From Sphingomonas sp. 67-36 (lineage in GTDB: Bacteria > Pseudomonadota > Alphaproteobacteria > Sphingomonadales > Sphingomonadaceae), in NCBI GenBank assembly GCA_001897375.1, contig MKSU01000008.1:45742-109741 (forward strand): 64,000 nt of DNA. The letters run 5' to 3'. This document shows, in pieces, positions 16,610 to 24,846 of the stretch (position 1 is its first letter; every line of letters starts with the position of its first letter). Under the pieces are notes generated by a model that saw nothing but the letters and a program-made list of their open reading frames with translations, was not told the DNA's origin and made no database searches. The translations under genes and the position numbers were made by a program.

Positions 16610-16897
16610 ATGAACGAAGATGACCTGCACGAGCCCGCCGCATCGAACATCGACGCTCCCCGCCGGAAGATGTTTCGCAACAAATTCGCTACACCGCGCC
16701 TCTCGCCCGACGCCGTCGAGCGGCAAAGTCGTATCGCGTTGTTCGCCTGGAACCATCTGGGCGGGGACGCCGCAATCGCTTTCCTGAATACATATAACCT
16801 TGAGCTGGAAGCCCGCCCGCTTGATCTCGCGATCGCGAGCGCGGCAGGCTGCGAAGCCGTGGAACGGGCCATCTTCGTAAAAGCCGGTGCAGCCTGA
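16610..16897 (+). CDS. MbcA/ParS/Xre-antitoxin-like small protein
   Basis: The 95-residue protein starts after GGAGAAAG (16593-16600). Residues 32-88 resemble the C-terminal toxin-binding domain of MbcA/ParS/Xre antitoxins (DUF2384): helix RQSRIALFAWNHLGGDA, the AIAFLNTYNLELEARPLDLA segment that corresponds to the 'WL.TPN..LGG.TPLELL' core, and a closing CEAVERAI helix. The usual N-terminal HTH is replaced by a short basic region. Such antitoxins normally pair with RES-domain NAD-degrading toxins; none is here, but a HEPN-like gene follows six bases later. The family call is by eye. Confidence 0.55.
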   Translation: MNEDDLHEPAASNIDAPRRKMFRNKFATPRLSPDAVERQSRIALFAWNHLGGDAAIAFLNTYNLELEARPLDLAIASAAGCEAVERAIFVKAGAA

Positions 16898-16902
16898 CAG
16901 CC

Positions 16903-17487
16903 GTGCGCAGCGTGGCGATGCGGACGCAGGCCCGTGCTCATGGTGACATGACAACGGAGCTTGCCCGTGCGTGCGCCGCGCTTTGCCGCGGGTCGAATTT
17001 CTTCGCGGCATGGCTGTGGTCGAGCGACACCGATGCGGTGCGCGCGCCGTCCCTTACGTCCGAACATCGATCGAAGGTCATCGCTAACGGACTGCGTGAA
17101 CTCGATCGTTTCCTCAATATCCTCATCGACGAGGTATCGCTCGGCCACAGCCTGCCCGCTCGTCCGGGTCAACGGAACACGGCCAACAAGCTGCGGAATC
17201 TGCGCGATGCACTAGGATTGCCCCATGAGGATCATGAGCGTCTGCTGGCGCTTGGAAGGTCGCGTGAATGCCTGTTCCATTGCGGCGGGATGGTAAGCCG
17301 GGGTGACAATCGTCAGGCACGCGCGCTGACGCTGGGCTGGTCGAAGGGCGAAGGCGCGGGGCGTGCGTTGACGCGGGTGCCGGTAGGGAGCGCGATCGTC
17401 GTCTCACGCGCGGATATCGAAAGCGTTTGTCATTTCTACCGGAAGTTGGCCGAGGATCTGGCTTCACCGTTCGGTCTCCTCCCGTGA
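16903..17487 (+). CDS. HEPN-like protein of unknown function
   Basis: The protein has 194 residues from a GTG start; ATG codons at 16918 and 16948 are alternatives. It is mainly helical, and carries R121-ECLF-H126, an Rx4H arrangement that is the catalytic signature of HEPN ribonucleases, in GRSRECLFHCGG after two predicted helices (ANGLRELDRFLNILIDEV and NKLRNLRDALGL). The C-terminal part (SAIVVSRADIESVCHFYRKLAEDLA) looks like another helix pair. No database family is recognised. It is adjacent to an MbcA/ParS-like gene, so a toxin-antitoxin-like pair is possible. The HEPN call rests on one motif plus helical context. Confidence 0.5.
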   Translation: MRSVAMRTQARAHGDMTTELARACAALCRGSNFFAAWLWSSDTDAVRAPSLTSEHRSKVIANGLRELDRFLNILIDEVSLGHSLPARPGQRNTANKLRNLRDALGLPHEDHERLLALGRSRECLFHCGGMVSRGDNRQARALTLGWSKGEGAGRALTRVPVGSAIVVSRADIESVCHFYRKLAEDLASPFGLLP

Positions 17488-17533
17488 ATATCCGTCCTCG
17501 CCAGTTCGTGGCATATGTGTCGTGTAGCACCCC

Positions 17534-18004
17534 ATGAATCAGCAAGTTCGTATCCTGGTCGACGCCGATGCCTGCCCGGTGAAGGAGGAGATTTATCGGG
17601 TCGCATATCGACTGGAGGTGTCGGTGATCGTGGTCAGCAACGCCCACCTGCGCATACCGCCGCATCCATTGATCGGGCGTGTCGTGGTGAGCGACGGGTT
17701 CGATGCCGCGGATGACTGGATCGTGGCGCACACGGATGACGCCGCGGTGGTCATCACCTCAGACATCCTGCTGGCAGACCGTTGCCTCAAGGCTGGCGCC
17801 GCCGCCGTGATCGCGCCGAACGGCAAGCCCTTCACCAGCAGTTCGATCGGCAATGCGGTCGCTGTCCGCGCAATCATGAACGATCTTCGCGCAGGCGGTG
17901 ACCGGATCGGGGGACCCCCGCCTTTCGGCAAGGAGGACCGGTCGCGGTTCCTGTCGGCACTCGACGCCGCGTTGACGCGACTTCAGCGTCGACCCAGGAT
18001 ATAG
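17534..18004 (+). CDS. DUF188 (YaiI/YqxD) family protein
   Basis: The 156-residue protein matches the UPF0178/DUF188 family: ILVDADACPVKEEIYR at the N terminus (acidic PIN/NYN-like active site), VVSDGFDAADDWI, VVITSDILLADRC and the C-terminal GGPPPFGKEDRSRFLSALD. The fold is related to nucleases, but a molecular function has not been established. It stands alone between the HEPN-like gene and the P1 peptidase gene. Confidence 0.92.
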   Translation: MNQQVRILVDADACPVKEEIYRVAYRLEVSVIVVSNAHLRIPPHPLIGRVVVSDGFDAADDWIVAHTDDAAVVITSDILLADRCLKAGAAAVIAPNGKPFTSSSIGNAVAVRAIMNDLRAGGDRIGGPPPFGKEDRSRFLSALDAALTRLQRRPRI

Positions 18005-18096
18005 GCAAATCGGCCCGCCACGACCGCGAACGGTCAGCCGGAAAAGCTTAGCCTTGCCGGAGAATAGAGGCATTGTCATCTGCGGAGGGAGCAAAC

Positions 18097-19224
18097 ATGA
18101 AGGCGTCTGCCACGATCGCCACAGTCCTGATGACCGCGGCCACAGCCGCTTCGGCCGCGCCACGGACGCGGGACTTGGGGGTGCGTATCGGCATTCTCCA
18201 GCCCGGTCCGCTGAACGCGATAACCGATGTCGCCGGCGTCAAGGTCGGGCAGGTGACGATCGTTCGTGGTGACCACGTCCATACCGGGGTGACGGCGGTG
18301 CTGCCGCACGGCGGCAACCTGTTCCAGGATAAGGTGCCGGCCGGCTTCTTCGTCGCCAACGCCTTCGGCAAGTTTATCGGCTCGACCCAGATCGAGGAAC
18401 TGGGCGAGATCGAGACGCCGATCCTCCTCACCAACACGCTGAACGTCGCGGAGGGCGCGGCGGCGGCGGTCGAATGGACGCTGGCCCAGCCGGGGAACGA
18501 GCAGGTGCGCTCCGTCAACGCGGTCGTCGGCGAGACCAACGACGGTTTCCTGAACGACATTCGCGGCCGGCATGTCACGATCGCCGATGCACGCCACGCG
18601 ATCGAGAGCGCCAGGGAAGGGCCGGTCGCGGAGGGCGCGGTCGGCGCGGGCACCGGGACTGTCGCGTTCGGCTGGAAGGGCGGGATCGGCACGGCTTCGC
18701 GCAAGCTTCCCCAGTCGCTCGGCGGCTGGACGGTGGGGGTGCTCACCCAGACCAATTACGGTGGTGTGTTGACTATTGCCGGTGTGCCCGTCGGCGTCCG
18801 GCTCGGCCAATATGATTTCAGGCGCGAGATCGAGCAGAAGAAGGCGGACGGCTCGGTCGTGGTGATCGTGGCGACCGATGCGCCGCTCTCCGATCGCAAC
18901 CTGCGTCGGCTGGCGGAGCGCGCCTTCGCCGGCATCGCGCGCACCGGTTCCGGCTTCTCGAACGGCTCGGGCGACTATGCCGTCGCCTTTTCGACGAACC
19001 CTGCGGTGCGCCGCACGCCGGAGCGGCGATCCGGGACTGCGACGGTCGAGCAACTCGCCAATGACGCGATGTCGCCGCTGTTCCAGGCCGTGGCGGAAGC
19101 GACCGAGGAAGCGGCGATCAATTCGCTGTTCGCCGGCACCACGGTCAAGGGCGACCGGGGAACGATCGAGGCGCTGCCGCTCGACAAGGTGCTGCCGATG
19201 CTGGGCGTTCGGGCGCCGCGATAG
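18097..19224 (+). CDS. P1 family (DmpA/BapA-type) aminopeptidase, secreted
   Basis: The 375-residue precursor starts after GGAGGGA (18084-18090). A signal peptide of about 21 residues ends near ASAA, so the enzyme is periplasmic. Family motifs include the N-terminal VAGVKVGQVTI, VNAVVGETNDGFLND and TVGVLTQTNYGG. In DmpA-type enzymes autocleavage at a Gly-Ser bond frees a serine nucleophile; here Gly252-Ser253 begins the SVVVIVATDAPL strand and fits that site. Relatives release D- or L-amino acids, or beta-amino acids, from short peptides. It appears monocistronic. Confidence 0.9.
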   Translation: MKASATIATVLMTAATAASAAPRTRDLGVRIGILQPGPLNAITDVAGVKVGQVTIVRGDHVHTGVTAVLPHGGNLFQDKVPAGFFVANAFGKFIGSTQIEELGEIETPILLTNTLNVAEGAAAAVEWTLAQPGNEQVRSVNAVVGETNDGFLNDIRGRHVTIADARHAIESAREGPVAEGAVGAGTGTVAFGWKGGIGTASRKLPQSLGGWTVGVLTQTNYGGVLTIAGVPVGVRLGQYDFRREIEQKKADGSVVVIVATDAPLSDRNLRRLAERAFAGIARTGSGFSNGSGDYAVAFSTNPAVRRTPERRSGTATVEQLANDAMSPLFQAVAEATEEAAINSLFAGTTVKGDRGTIEALPLDKVLPMLGVRAPR

Positions 19225-19337
19225 TCGGGAACCTGCCGATCCCGCATCCGCATTTCCCCCAGCCGCCAGGGAACCTTGAGCGTCTCCCGGAAATTCTCCT
19301 TCGATGCGATCGGCGCAGGAAGGAAGGAGCGGCGGCG

Positions 19338-19487
19338 ATGATCAGGAAGCTCAAGTCCGGCAAATATCGCCTTTATTCGCGCAAGCCGGATGCGGAAACG
19401 GGAAAGCGCCGCAATCTCGGGACTTTCGACACGCGGGCGGCGGCCGAAAAGCACGAGCGGGAAGTCCAGTACTTCAAGCGCCACTGA
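19338..19487 (+). CDS. Small conserved basic protein
   Basis: The protein has 49 residues starting MIRKLKSGKYRLYSRKPDA, followed by GKRRNLGTFDTRAAAEKHER and ending YFKRH. The pattern resembles the beta-strand Arm DNA-binding domain at the N terminus of phage-type integrases (KYRLYSRK, then GTFDTRAAAEKHE) but stands alone. A strong AGGAAGGAG ribosome site lies at 19320-19329. Stand-alone proteins of this kind are widespread in bacteria; the role is unknown and DNA or RNA binding is an inference. Confidence 0.75.
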   Translation: MIRKLKSGKYRLYSRKPDAETGKRRNLGTFDTRAAAEKHEREVQYFKRH

Positions 19488-19517
19488 CGCGGTGATGTTG
19501 CGGCGCCGTCCGGCGCG

Positions 19518-20255
19518 TCAGCAGAGGATGTCCGGCAGGCTGGAGAAGGCATTGCGCAACGCCTCGCCCCAGCGCCGGGAAATGGCGACGAACCGCGGAT
19601 CGTCCGCCTCGATCCGTTCATGGACGTCGAACGCGCAGGTGCCGTGGCGGATCACCGCGAGGTCCAGCGGCATCCCGACCGACAGGTTCGAGCGGAGCGT
19701 CGAATCCATCGACACGCACACTGCCTTCGCGACCTCGTCGAGCGGCGTTTCCATCTGCACCACGCGATCGAGGATCGGCTTGCCGTATTTATGCTCGCCG
19801 ATCTGGAAATAGGGCGTGTCCGCAGTCGCCTCGACGAAATTGCCAGCCGAATAGACCATGAACAGCCGGTGGCGCCCGCCCTTGCGCTGGCCGCAGACCA
19901 GGATCGTGGCGTCCGCGCCAGCGCCTTCCGCCTGGATCGAATCGCGATAGCGGTCCTGCAATCCCTGCATCGCCTCGCCGACCAACTCGGCCACGCGATA
20001 CATGCTGGCGGCGTTGAGGATCGTCTCGACGTGCGGATCTTCCGCCGATCGCTCGATCGCCTGTTCGAGCCGGGTGATGACGCCCTGCGTGATCGAGAGG
20101 TTGCCGGAGGTCGCCATGCCGATCGCGCGCTCGCCCGCGCGTTCCCAGGTGAACATCTTCGAGAAGCGCGAGACGTTGTCGACGCCGGCATTGGTGCGCG
20201 TGTCGGACAGCAGCACGAGGCCGTCGGCGACGCGCACAGCGACGCAATAGGTCAT
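19518..20255 (-). CDS. Anbu proteasome-type protease
   Basis: The 245-residue protein is an Anbu ('ancestral beta subunit') peptidase. Removal of Met1 exposes Thr2 of MTYCVAVRV as N-terminal nucleophile, and LLSDTRTNAGVDN and SFSKMF-like residues (VSRFSKMFTWE) follow as in HslV and proteasome beta subunits. Anbu forms open helical rings and is found almost only in operons with an ATP-grasp enzyme, an alpha-E protein and a transglutaminase, all of which precede it here. It is the last gene of that operon. A physiological substrate is not established. Confidence 0.93.
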   Translation of the reverse strand: MTYCVAVRVADGLVLLSDTRTNAGVDNVSRFSKMFTWERAGERAIGMATSGNLSITQGVITRLEQAIERSAEDPHVETILNAASMYRVAELVGEAMQGLQDRYRDSIQAEGAGADATILVCGQRKGGRHRLFMVYSAGNFVEATADTPYFQIGEHKYGKPILDRVVQMETPLDEVAKAVCVSMDSTLRSNLSVGMPLDLAVIRHGTCAFDVHERIEADDPRFVAISRRWGEALRNAFSSLPDILC

Positions 20256-20274
20256 GGCAGGATGTGCCCCCGGA

Positions 20275-21129
20275 TCATTGCTGCTGTTGCTGTTGCTGTT
20301 GCTGCTGGATCGTCTCGATATCGCCCTCGCCGTGTGCGATCCGCACGTCGGCCGAAACGGCGCCCGGCCCCCCGCCGGTCACGATCCCGCGTACCGGCGC
20401 CGCGTCGTCGGCGTCAAGGCCGGTGCACAGGCGGATATAATGGTCGGTCGGGCTGACGCCGTTGGCCACGTCGAAGCCGACCCAGCCGAGATCGTCGAGA
20501 TATGCCTCGGCCCACGCATGCGTCTCGAACTGCTGATGCTCCTCCTCGCTCGCCAGCAGATAGCCCGCGACGTAGCGCGCCGGCACGCCGCGCGCGCGGG
20601 CGGCGGCGATGAAGATATGCGTGTGGTCCTGACAGACGCCGCCCTCGCCGGCGAGCGCGGCGGCGGCACTGGTCACGCTGCCGGTGACCCCGCTGCGATA
20701 GGGGAGCGCGCCGCGCACCTTCTGGCTCAGCGCGTGCAGGCCGGCCAGCGCATTCGTCCCCGGCGCCAGCCCTTCGCCGAGCGCGTGGATCGCATCGTCG
20801 GCGCCGGTCAGCGCCGTCGCGCGCAGGAATACGGCGGGCGGTGGCGCGCGGCGCAGCCCCTTGACGATCCCCGCGCGATCCTCCGTCTCGACGCGGCCGT
20901 GCGCGACGATCTCCAGGTCGTCGCGATGGCCCTGCGCCAGCCATTGCGCGAAACGCTCGCCATAGCCGCCGACGATGGTGTGGGCGATCTCCTCGCCGTC
21001 CACCTCGACATGCCAGTCGATGACCTTCTGCCCCTCATGGTTCTGCGGGAACAGCTTGAGGCGCAGCGCGACTCCGGCGGCGCCCTGAGGATAGCGCATG
21101 TGGGTAAGATGGCGGACAAGCAGCAGCAT
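20275..21129 (-). CDS. Transglutaminase-like protein of the Anbu operon
   Basis: The 284-residue protein has a bacterial transglutaminase N-terminal beta domain and a papain-like core: catalytic Cys in GGVCQDHTHIFIAAARA, His in FETHAWAEAYL and Asp in GWVGFDVANG. Such enzymes may hydrolyse or form isopeptide bonds in peptides made by the neighbouring ATP-grasp protein. The C terminus is unusual, ending in ten consecutive glutamines encoded by a CAG/CAA tract. It lies between the alpha-E and Anbu genes with small gaps, third in the operon. Confidence 0.92.
   Translation of the reverse strand: MLLLVRHLTHMRYPQGAAGVALRLKLFPQNHEGQKVIDWHVEVDGEEIAHTIVGGYGERFAQWLAQGHRDDLEIVAHGRVETEDRAGIVKGLRRAPPPAVFLRATALTGADDAIHALGEGLAPGTNALAGLHALSQKVRGALPYRSGVTGSVTSAAAALAGEGGVCQDHTHIFIAAARARGVPARYVAGYLLASEEEHQQFETHAWAEAYLDDLGWVGFDVANGVSPTDHYIRLCTGLDADDAAPVRGIVTGGGPGAVSADVRIAHGEGDIETIQQQQQQQQQQ
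20278..20307 (-). repeat. CAG/CAA triplet tract encoding poly-Gln
   Basis: Ten in-frame glutamine codons (six CAG and four CAA on the minus strand) sit directly before the stop of the transglutaminase gene. A trinucleotide run like this can change length by slippage, though the mixed codons should damp that. Confidence 0.95.
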
Positions 21130-21135
21130 CGGGAC

Positions 21136-22071
21136 CTAGGCGAAATGATAGGCCTGCGCGATCTCGCGCGACAGGCGGTTGGTGACGGCGAGCGCGTTCT
21201 GCACGAACTCGTGCAGCCCTTCCTCGAAGATTTCGCCGCTCTCGCGATCGCGCAGTTCGGAGAGCAGGCCGGCGGCAGTGGCCTGCGCGGCGGCGCGGCG
21301 GCCGTGCGCCTGCGCGAGCCGGTCCAGATGCCAGGCGATCTGGCCGAAGCAGAAGGACAGAGATCGCGGGAATTGCGGATTGAGGATCAGGAGGTCGGCG
21401 ATCCGCCACGGCGTATAGTCGCCGCCGCCATAGACGTGGTGATAGGCGCGCGCCGCCGACAGGGCGTGGAGCACGGAGGTCCACTGATAATGGTCGCGCG
21501 CGCCGCCGACCACGGATGTCTCGGGCAGCAGCACGTAATATTTCACGTCGAGCAGGCGCAGCGTCATCTCCGCGCGTTCGAGCGCGCCGCCGATGCGCAG
21601 GAAGTCATGGCCCTCGTTCCTGATCTGCCCGGTCTCCGCCGCGCCGCGGAAGGTGGAGGCGCGCGTCTTCACCCAGTCGAGCAGTTCGGGCAGGTTCCGC
21701 CGCGCGCTGGCGACGTCGTAATGCTCCAGCTTGCGCCAGTCCTCGTTGAGCGCCTCCCACATGTCCTGCGTCAGCGCGGTGCGCACCGCGCGGCCGTTGG
21801 CGCGCGCGCGCAACATGCACGAGCGGATCGAGGATGGGTTGCCCTCGTCGAGCAGCAGCATGTGGACGATATCCGCCTCGGCCACCGGGCGGTCGCCGTC
21901 GATCAGCCCGTCGCAGCCGGTGACGCGCAGCACCGATCGCCATTCCTCGCGGTGGATCGGGCCGGGCAGGATCGCCATGCGCTGCCCCATCTGGATCAGC
22001 CGCGCGGTGCTTTCCGCCCGCTCGATGTAGCGCGCCATCCAGAAGATGTTCTCGGCGGTGCGGCTCAGCAT
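21136..22071 (-). CDS. Alpha-E domain protein of the Anbu operon
   Basis: The 311-residue, entirely alpha-helical protein matches the alpha-E (DUF403) family: MLSRTAENIFWMARYIERAE at the N terminus, then SFGGAL-like helices including LRIGGALERAEMTLRLLDVKYYVLLP and PRSLSFCFGQIAWHLDRL. The family nearly always accompanies the circularly permuted ATP-grasp enzyme, whose gene is upstream and separated by a single base. A role in making or handling an unknown peptide tag has been proposed; no reaction is proven. Confidence 0.93.
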   Translation of the reverse strand: MLSRTAENIFWMARYIERAESTARLIQMGQRMAILPGPIHREEWRSVLRVTGCDGLIDGDRPVAEADIVHMLLLDEGNPSSIRSCMLRARANGRAVRTALTQDMWEALNEDWRKLEHYDVASARRNLPELLDWVKTRASTFRGAAETGQIRNEGHDFLRIGGALERAEMTLRLLDVKYYVLLPETSVVGGARDHYQWTSVLHALSAARAYHHVYGGGDYTPWRIADLLILNPQFPRSLSFCFGQIAWHLDRLAQAHGRRAAAQATAAGLLSELRDRESGEIFEEGLHEFVQNALAVTNRLSREIAQAYHFA

Positions 22072-22072
22072 C

Positions 22073-23494
22073 TTATTCGTCCAGCACCCAGGTGTCCTTG
22101 ACGCCGCCGCCCTGCGAGGAATTGACCACCAGCGACCCCTCGGTCAGCGCGACCCGCGTGAGGCCGCCGGGCGCGAGCCGCATCTGCTTGCCGACGAGGC
22201 AATAGGGGCGGAAATCGACATGCCGGCCGACGATCTCGTGATGCCCCAGCACCGGCACGGTCGAAAGGTCGAGCGTCGGCTGGGCGATGAAATCGGCGGG
22301 ATCGGCGCGGATCCGCGCGGCATAGGCGTCGATCTCGGCACGCGTCGCCTTGGGGCCGATCAGCATCCCGTAGCCGCCCGACCCATGCACTTCCTTGGCG
22401 ACCAGCTCGCCGAGATGATCGAGCACATAGGCGCATTCGTCGGGCAGCGCGCAGCGCCACGTCGGCACATTCTCCAGGATCGGCTTTTCCGACAGATAGA
22501 AGCGGATCATCTCCGGCACGAACAGGTAGATCGCCTTGTCGTCGGCGATCCCCGCGCCCGGCGCGGAGCAGAGCGTCACCCCGCCCGCGCGATAGGCGCC
22601 GAACAGGCCGGGCACGCCGAGCATCGAATCCGGGCGGAAGGTGAGGGGGTCGATATAATCGTCGTCGATGCGGCGGTAGATGACGTCGACGCGCTTCGGC
22701 CCGTGCGTCGTCTTCATCCACACCTTGTCGCCGTCGACATAGAGGTCCATCGGCTCGACCAGCTCGACGCCCATCAGGTCGGCGAGGAAGCTGTGCTCGT
22801 AATAGGCCGAGTTGAACGCCCCCGGCGTCAGCACCACCACCGTCGGATCGCTGCCCGCGCCGGCCGGCGCCACTTCCTTCAGCGTCGTGAGCAGGTCGTT
22901 GGGATAGGAATCCACCGGCGCCACCCGGCTCGCCCCGAACAGTTCGGGGAACATCCGCTGCATGATCTCGCGGTTCTCGAGCATGTAGCTGACGCCGGAG
23001 GGCGTGCGGCAATTGTCCTCCAGCACCTGGAAGCCGCTCCCGTTCCCGCCTTCCCCGGTGCGGATGATGTCGATGCCGACGATATGGCTATAGACGCGGC
23101 CCGGCGGATCGAAGCCGATCATCTCCGGCAGGAACGCCTTGTTGCGATAGACCAGTTCGCCCGGCACGATCCCGGCGCGGATGATCTCGCCGCGATGATA
23201 GACGTCGTAGAGAAAGGCGTTGAGCGCCCGCGCGCGCTGCCGGATGCCGCGATCGAGGGTGCGCCATTCCGCCGCCGAGAAGATGCGCGGCAGCAGGTCG
23301 AACGGGATCAGCCGCTCCGGGTCGCCGCCCTCGCCATAGACCGCGAAAGTGATGCCGATGCGGCGGAAGATCGTCTCCGCCTCCTTCAGCCGCGCGTTGA
23401 GCCCTTCGATGCCGACTTCCTCGACCCAGCGGCGCACCTCGGCATAACAAGGCCGCACCGCACCTGTCTGATCGGTCATCTCGAAAAAGGCCAT
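22073..23494 (-). CDS. Circularly permuted ATP-grasp protein (type 2)
   Basis: This 473-residue enzyme leads the Anbu operon. It has the permuted ATP-grasp order, with GTGEGGNGSGFQVLEDN-type glycine-rich sequence (IRTGEGGNGSGFQVLEDNCR) and the C-terminal SGGYGMLIGPKATRAEI and LTRVALTEGSLVVNSSQGG segments. ATP-grasp enzymes ligate a carboxylate to an amine through an acyl-phosphate, so this one probably builds an amide or peptide bond. I chose the ATG after GGGGAGCGG; an in-frame ATG 51 bases upstream is less likely. Confidence 0.92.
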   Translation of the reverse strand: MAFFEMTDQTGAVRPCYAEVRRWVEEVGIEGLNARLKEAETIFRRIGITFAVYGEGGDPERLIPFDLLPRIFSAAEWRTLDRGIRQRARALNAFLYDVYHRGEIIRAGIVPGELVYRNKAFLPEMIGFDPPGRVYSHIVGIDIIRTGEGGNGSGFQVLEDNCRTPSGVSYMLENREIMQRMFPELFGASRVAPVDSYPNDLLTTLKEVAPAGAGSDPTVVVLTPGAFNSAYYEHSFLADLMGVELVEPMDLYVDGDKVWMKTTHGPKRVDVIYRRIDDDYIDPLTFRPDSMLGVPGLFGAYRAGGVTLCSAPGAGIADDKAIYLFVPEMIRFYLSEKPILENVPTWRCALPDECAYVLDHLGELVAKEVHGSGGYGMLIGPKATRAEIDAYAARIRADPADFIAQPTLDLSTVPVLGHHEIVGRHVDFRPYCLVGKQMRLAPGGLTRVALTEGSLVVNSSQGGGVKDTWVLDE

Positions 23495-23646
23495 CCGCTC
23501 CCCTTCGCGAAACCGTGATGATGCACTGCACAATGCTTTTGGCAAGCGATTTGTGTGGCGGCGCGAAGCGGCTGTTTTCGGAGTGCCGGGAACCGATCGG
23601 CGCGGCAGATCGCCGCGAACGGATTTTCACCCGTGCGGAGAGATGC

Positions 23647-24342
23647 CTATCTGGCCCATTGCTTCGCGCGCGCGGCCATTTCCCCCGCGCGATCCAGCGG
23701 CTCGCCCGCGATGACGGATTGCACGAAGCGCATCTCGCCCGCATCGCCTCCCGCCATGCGGTAGGCGCCGTCCGGCGCCGTGTTCGGCGAGCCGTAGCGC
23801 AATTGCCAGCCATCGCCCGCGCGGCAGGCGACGCCGGACAGATGCGCGGCGGCGAAGCTGCGGCAAAGGTCGCCGTCGCGATTGCGGAAGGACAAAGCGA
23901 CGCGCACCGTGCCGGATTCGCCGGACAATTGGCGATCGAGCGCGGTTGCGATCGGCCGCGACAAGGCGAGGGCTTCCGGGCTGTCGCCGACGCCCGCGCC
24001 GCCGTTCATCCCATGCCCGATCATCAGGCCGACGAGCAGGCTCGCGGCGATCGCGCCGGGCATCGCCCAACGCGGCCAGACCGCGCGGCCCGTCGCGCGC
24101 CGATGCCGCGCGGCATCGAGCGAATGGATCGTGGCCGAGGCAGGGGCGGGCATCGCGACCGCTTCATCGGCGATCGGGCCGAAAGCGGCGGCGAAGCGCG
24201 CCTTCATCCGACGATGCCGCTCCGCGATTTCCGCGAGCGCCGGATCGTGCTCCACCGCGAAAGCGGCGCGGGCGGCGGCGGCCTCGTCCAGCTCTCCGTC
24301 CACCCACGCGACGATCGTCGCTTCGTCGATCGGCTCAGCCAT
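23647..24342 (-). CDS. Transmembrane anti-sigma factor
   Basis: The 231-residue protein starts three bases after the ECF sigma gene stop. Its N-terminal 60 residues (ATIVAWVDGELDEAAAARAAF, then ERHRRMKARF) form the helical sigma-binding domain typical of zinc-less anti-sigma factors. A single membrane helix lies near residues 93-112 (AMPGAIAASLLVGLMIGHGM), and the rest is periplasmic with two cysteines (DLCRSF, GVACRAG). It should hold the sigma factor at the membrane until an envelope signal arrives; the cysteines could respond to oxidation. Confidence 0.85.
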   Translation of the reverse strand: MAEPIDEATIVAWVDGELDEAAAARAAFAVEHDPALAEIAERHRRMKARFAAAFGPIADEAVAMPAPASATIHSLDAARHRRATGRAVWPRWAMPGAIAASLLVGLMIGHGMNGGAGVGDSPEALALSRPIATALDRQLSGESGTVRVALSFRNRDGDLCRSFAAAHLSGVACRAGDGWQLRYGSPNTAPDGAYRMAGGDAGEMRFVQSVIAGEPLDRAGEMAARAKQWAR

Positions 24343-24345
24343 GGC

Positions 24346-24825
24346 TCAATCCTCCAGCATCGCCATCAGCGCCTGACGGCCGCGCACGAGGCGGCTGGTC
24401 AGCGTGCCGATCGGGATATCCAGCACCTCGGCGGCTTCCGCATAGGCCAGCCCCTCGATCATCACCAGCGCCACCGCCTCGCGCTGCTCCTCGGGCAGGC
24501 GGGCCATCGCGCGCATCAGATAGCCAAGCTCGACATTCGCCTCCGCCTCTCCCGCAGCGCCGACCGACAGCCCCTGTTCCTCCGGCGCCAGCACGGCGTC
24601 GTGACGCCGGCGGCTGCGCGTGGTGTCGATCCACAGGTTGCGCAGGATGCGATAGGCCCATGCATCGAAGCTGGTGCCGGGGCGCCATTGCGCCCGCGAT
24701 TTCAGGATGCGCTCCGCGGCGGCCTGCGTCAGGTCGTCCGCGTCGGCGCGATCGCGGGCGAGGCCATGCGCGAAGCGACGCAGGCGGGGCAACATGCTTG
24801 CCAGCGCGCGTTCGATCTCGTCCAA
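24346..24825 (-). CDS. ECF RNA polymerase sigma factor
   Basis: The 159-residue protein contains sigma region 2 (RRFAHGLARDRADADDLTQAAAERIL, FDAWAYRILRNLWIDTTRSRRR) and region 4 (LPEEQREAVALVMIEGLAYAEAAEVLDIPIGTLTSRLVRGRQAL), and no region 1 or 3. It heads an operon with its anti-sigma factor. The divergent gene encodes a secreted subtilase. A perfectly symmetric promoter-like element between them lets the same motif drive both directions, consistent with autoregulation. Confidence 0.92.
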   Translation of the reverse strand: MDEIERALASMLPRLRRFAHGLARDRADADDLTQAAAERILKSRAQWRPGTSFDAWAYRILRNLWIDTTRSRRRHDAVLAPEEQGLSVGAAGEAEANVELGYLMRAMARLPEEQREAVALVMIEGLAYAEAAEVLDIPIGTLTSRLVRGRQALMAMLED

Positions 24826-24846
24826 TGATCGCCCTCATGTTCATGC

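Noticed and set aside
16903-17487. RES-domain toxin as partner of the MbcA/ParS-like protein
   Set aside because: No RES motif (Arg...Glu...Ser) arrangement was visible; the helical content and Rx4H motif fit HEPN better.
10057-17500. Genomic island integrated at tRNA-Val
   Set aside because: The gene content is accessory and partly decayed, but I saw no integrase and no repeat of the tRNA 3' end, so no island boundaries can be given.
20254-23518. Two very long plus-strand frames (615 and 490 codons) across the Anbu operon
   Set aside because: Shadows of the minus-strand genes, whose families and order are certain.
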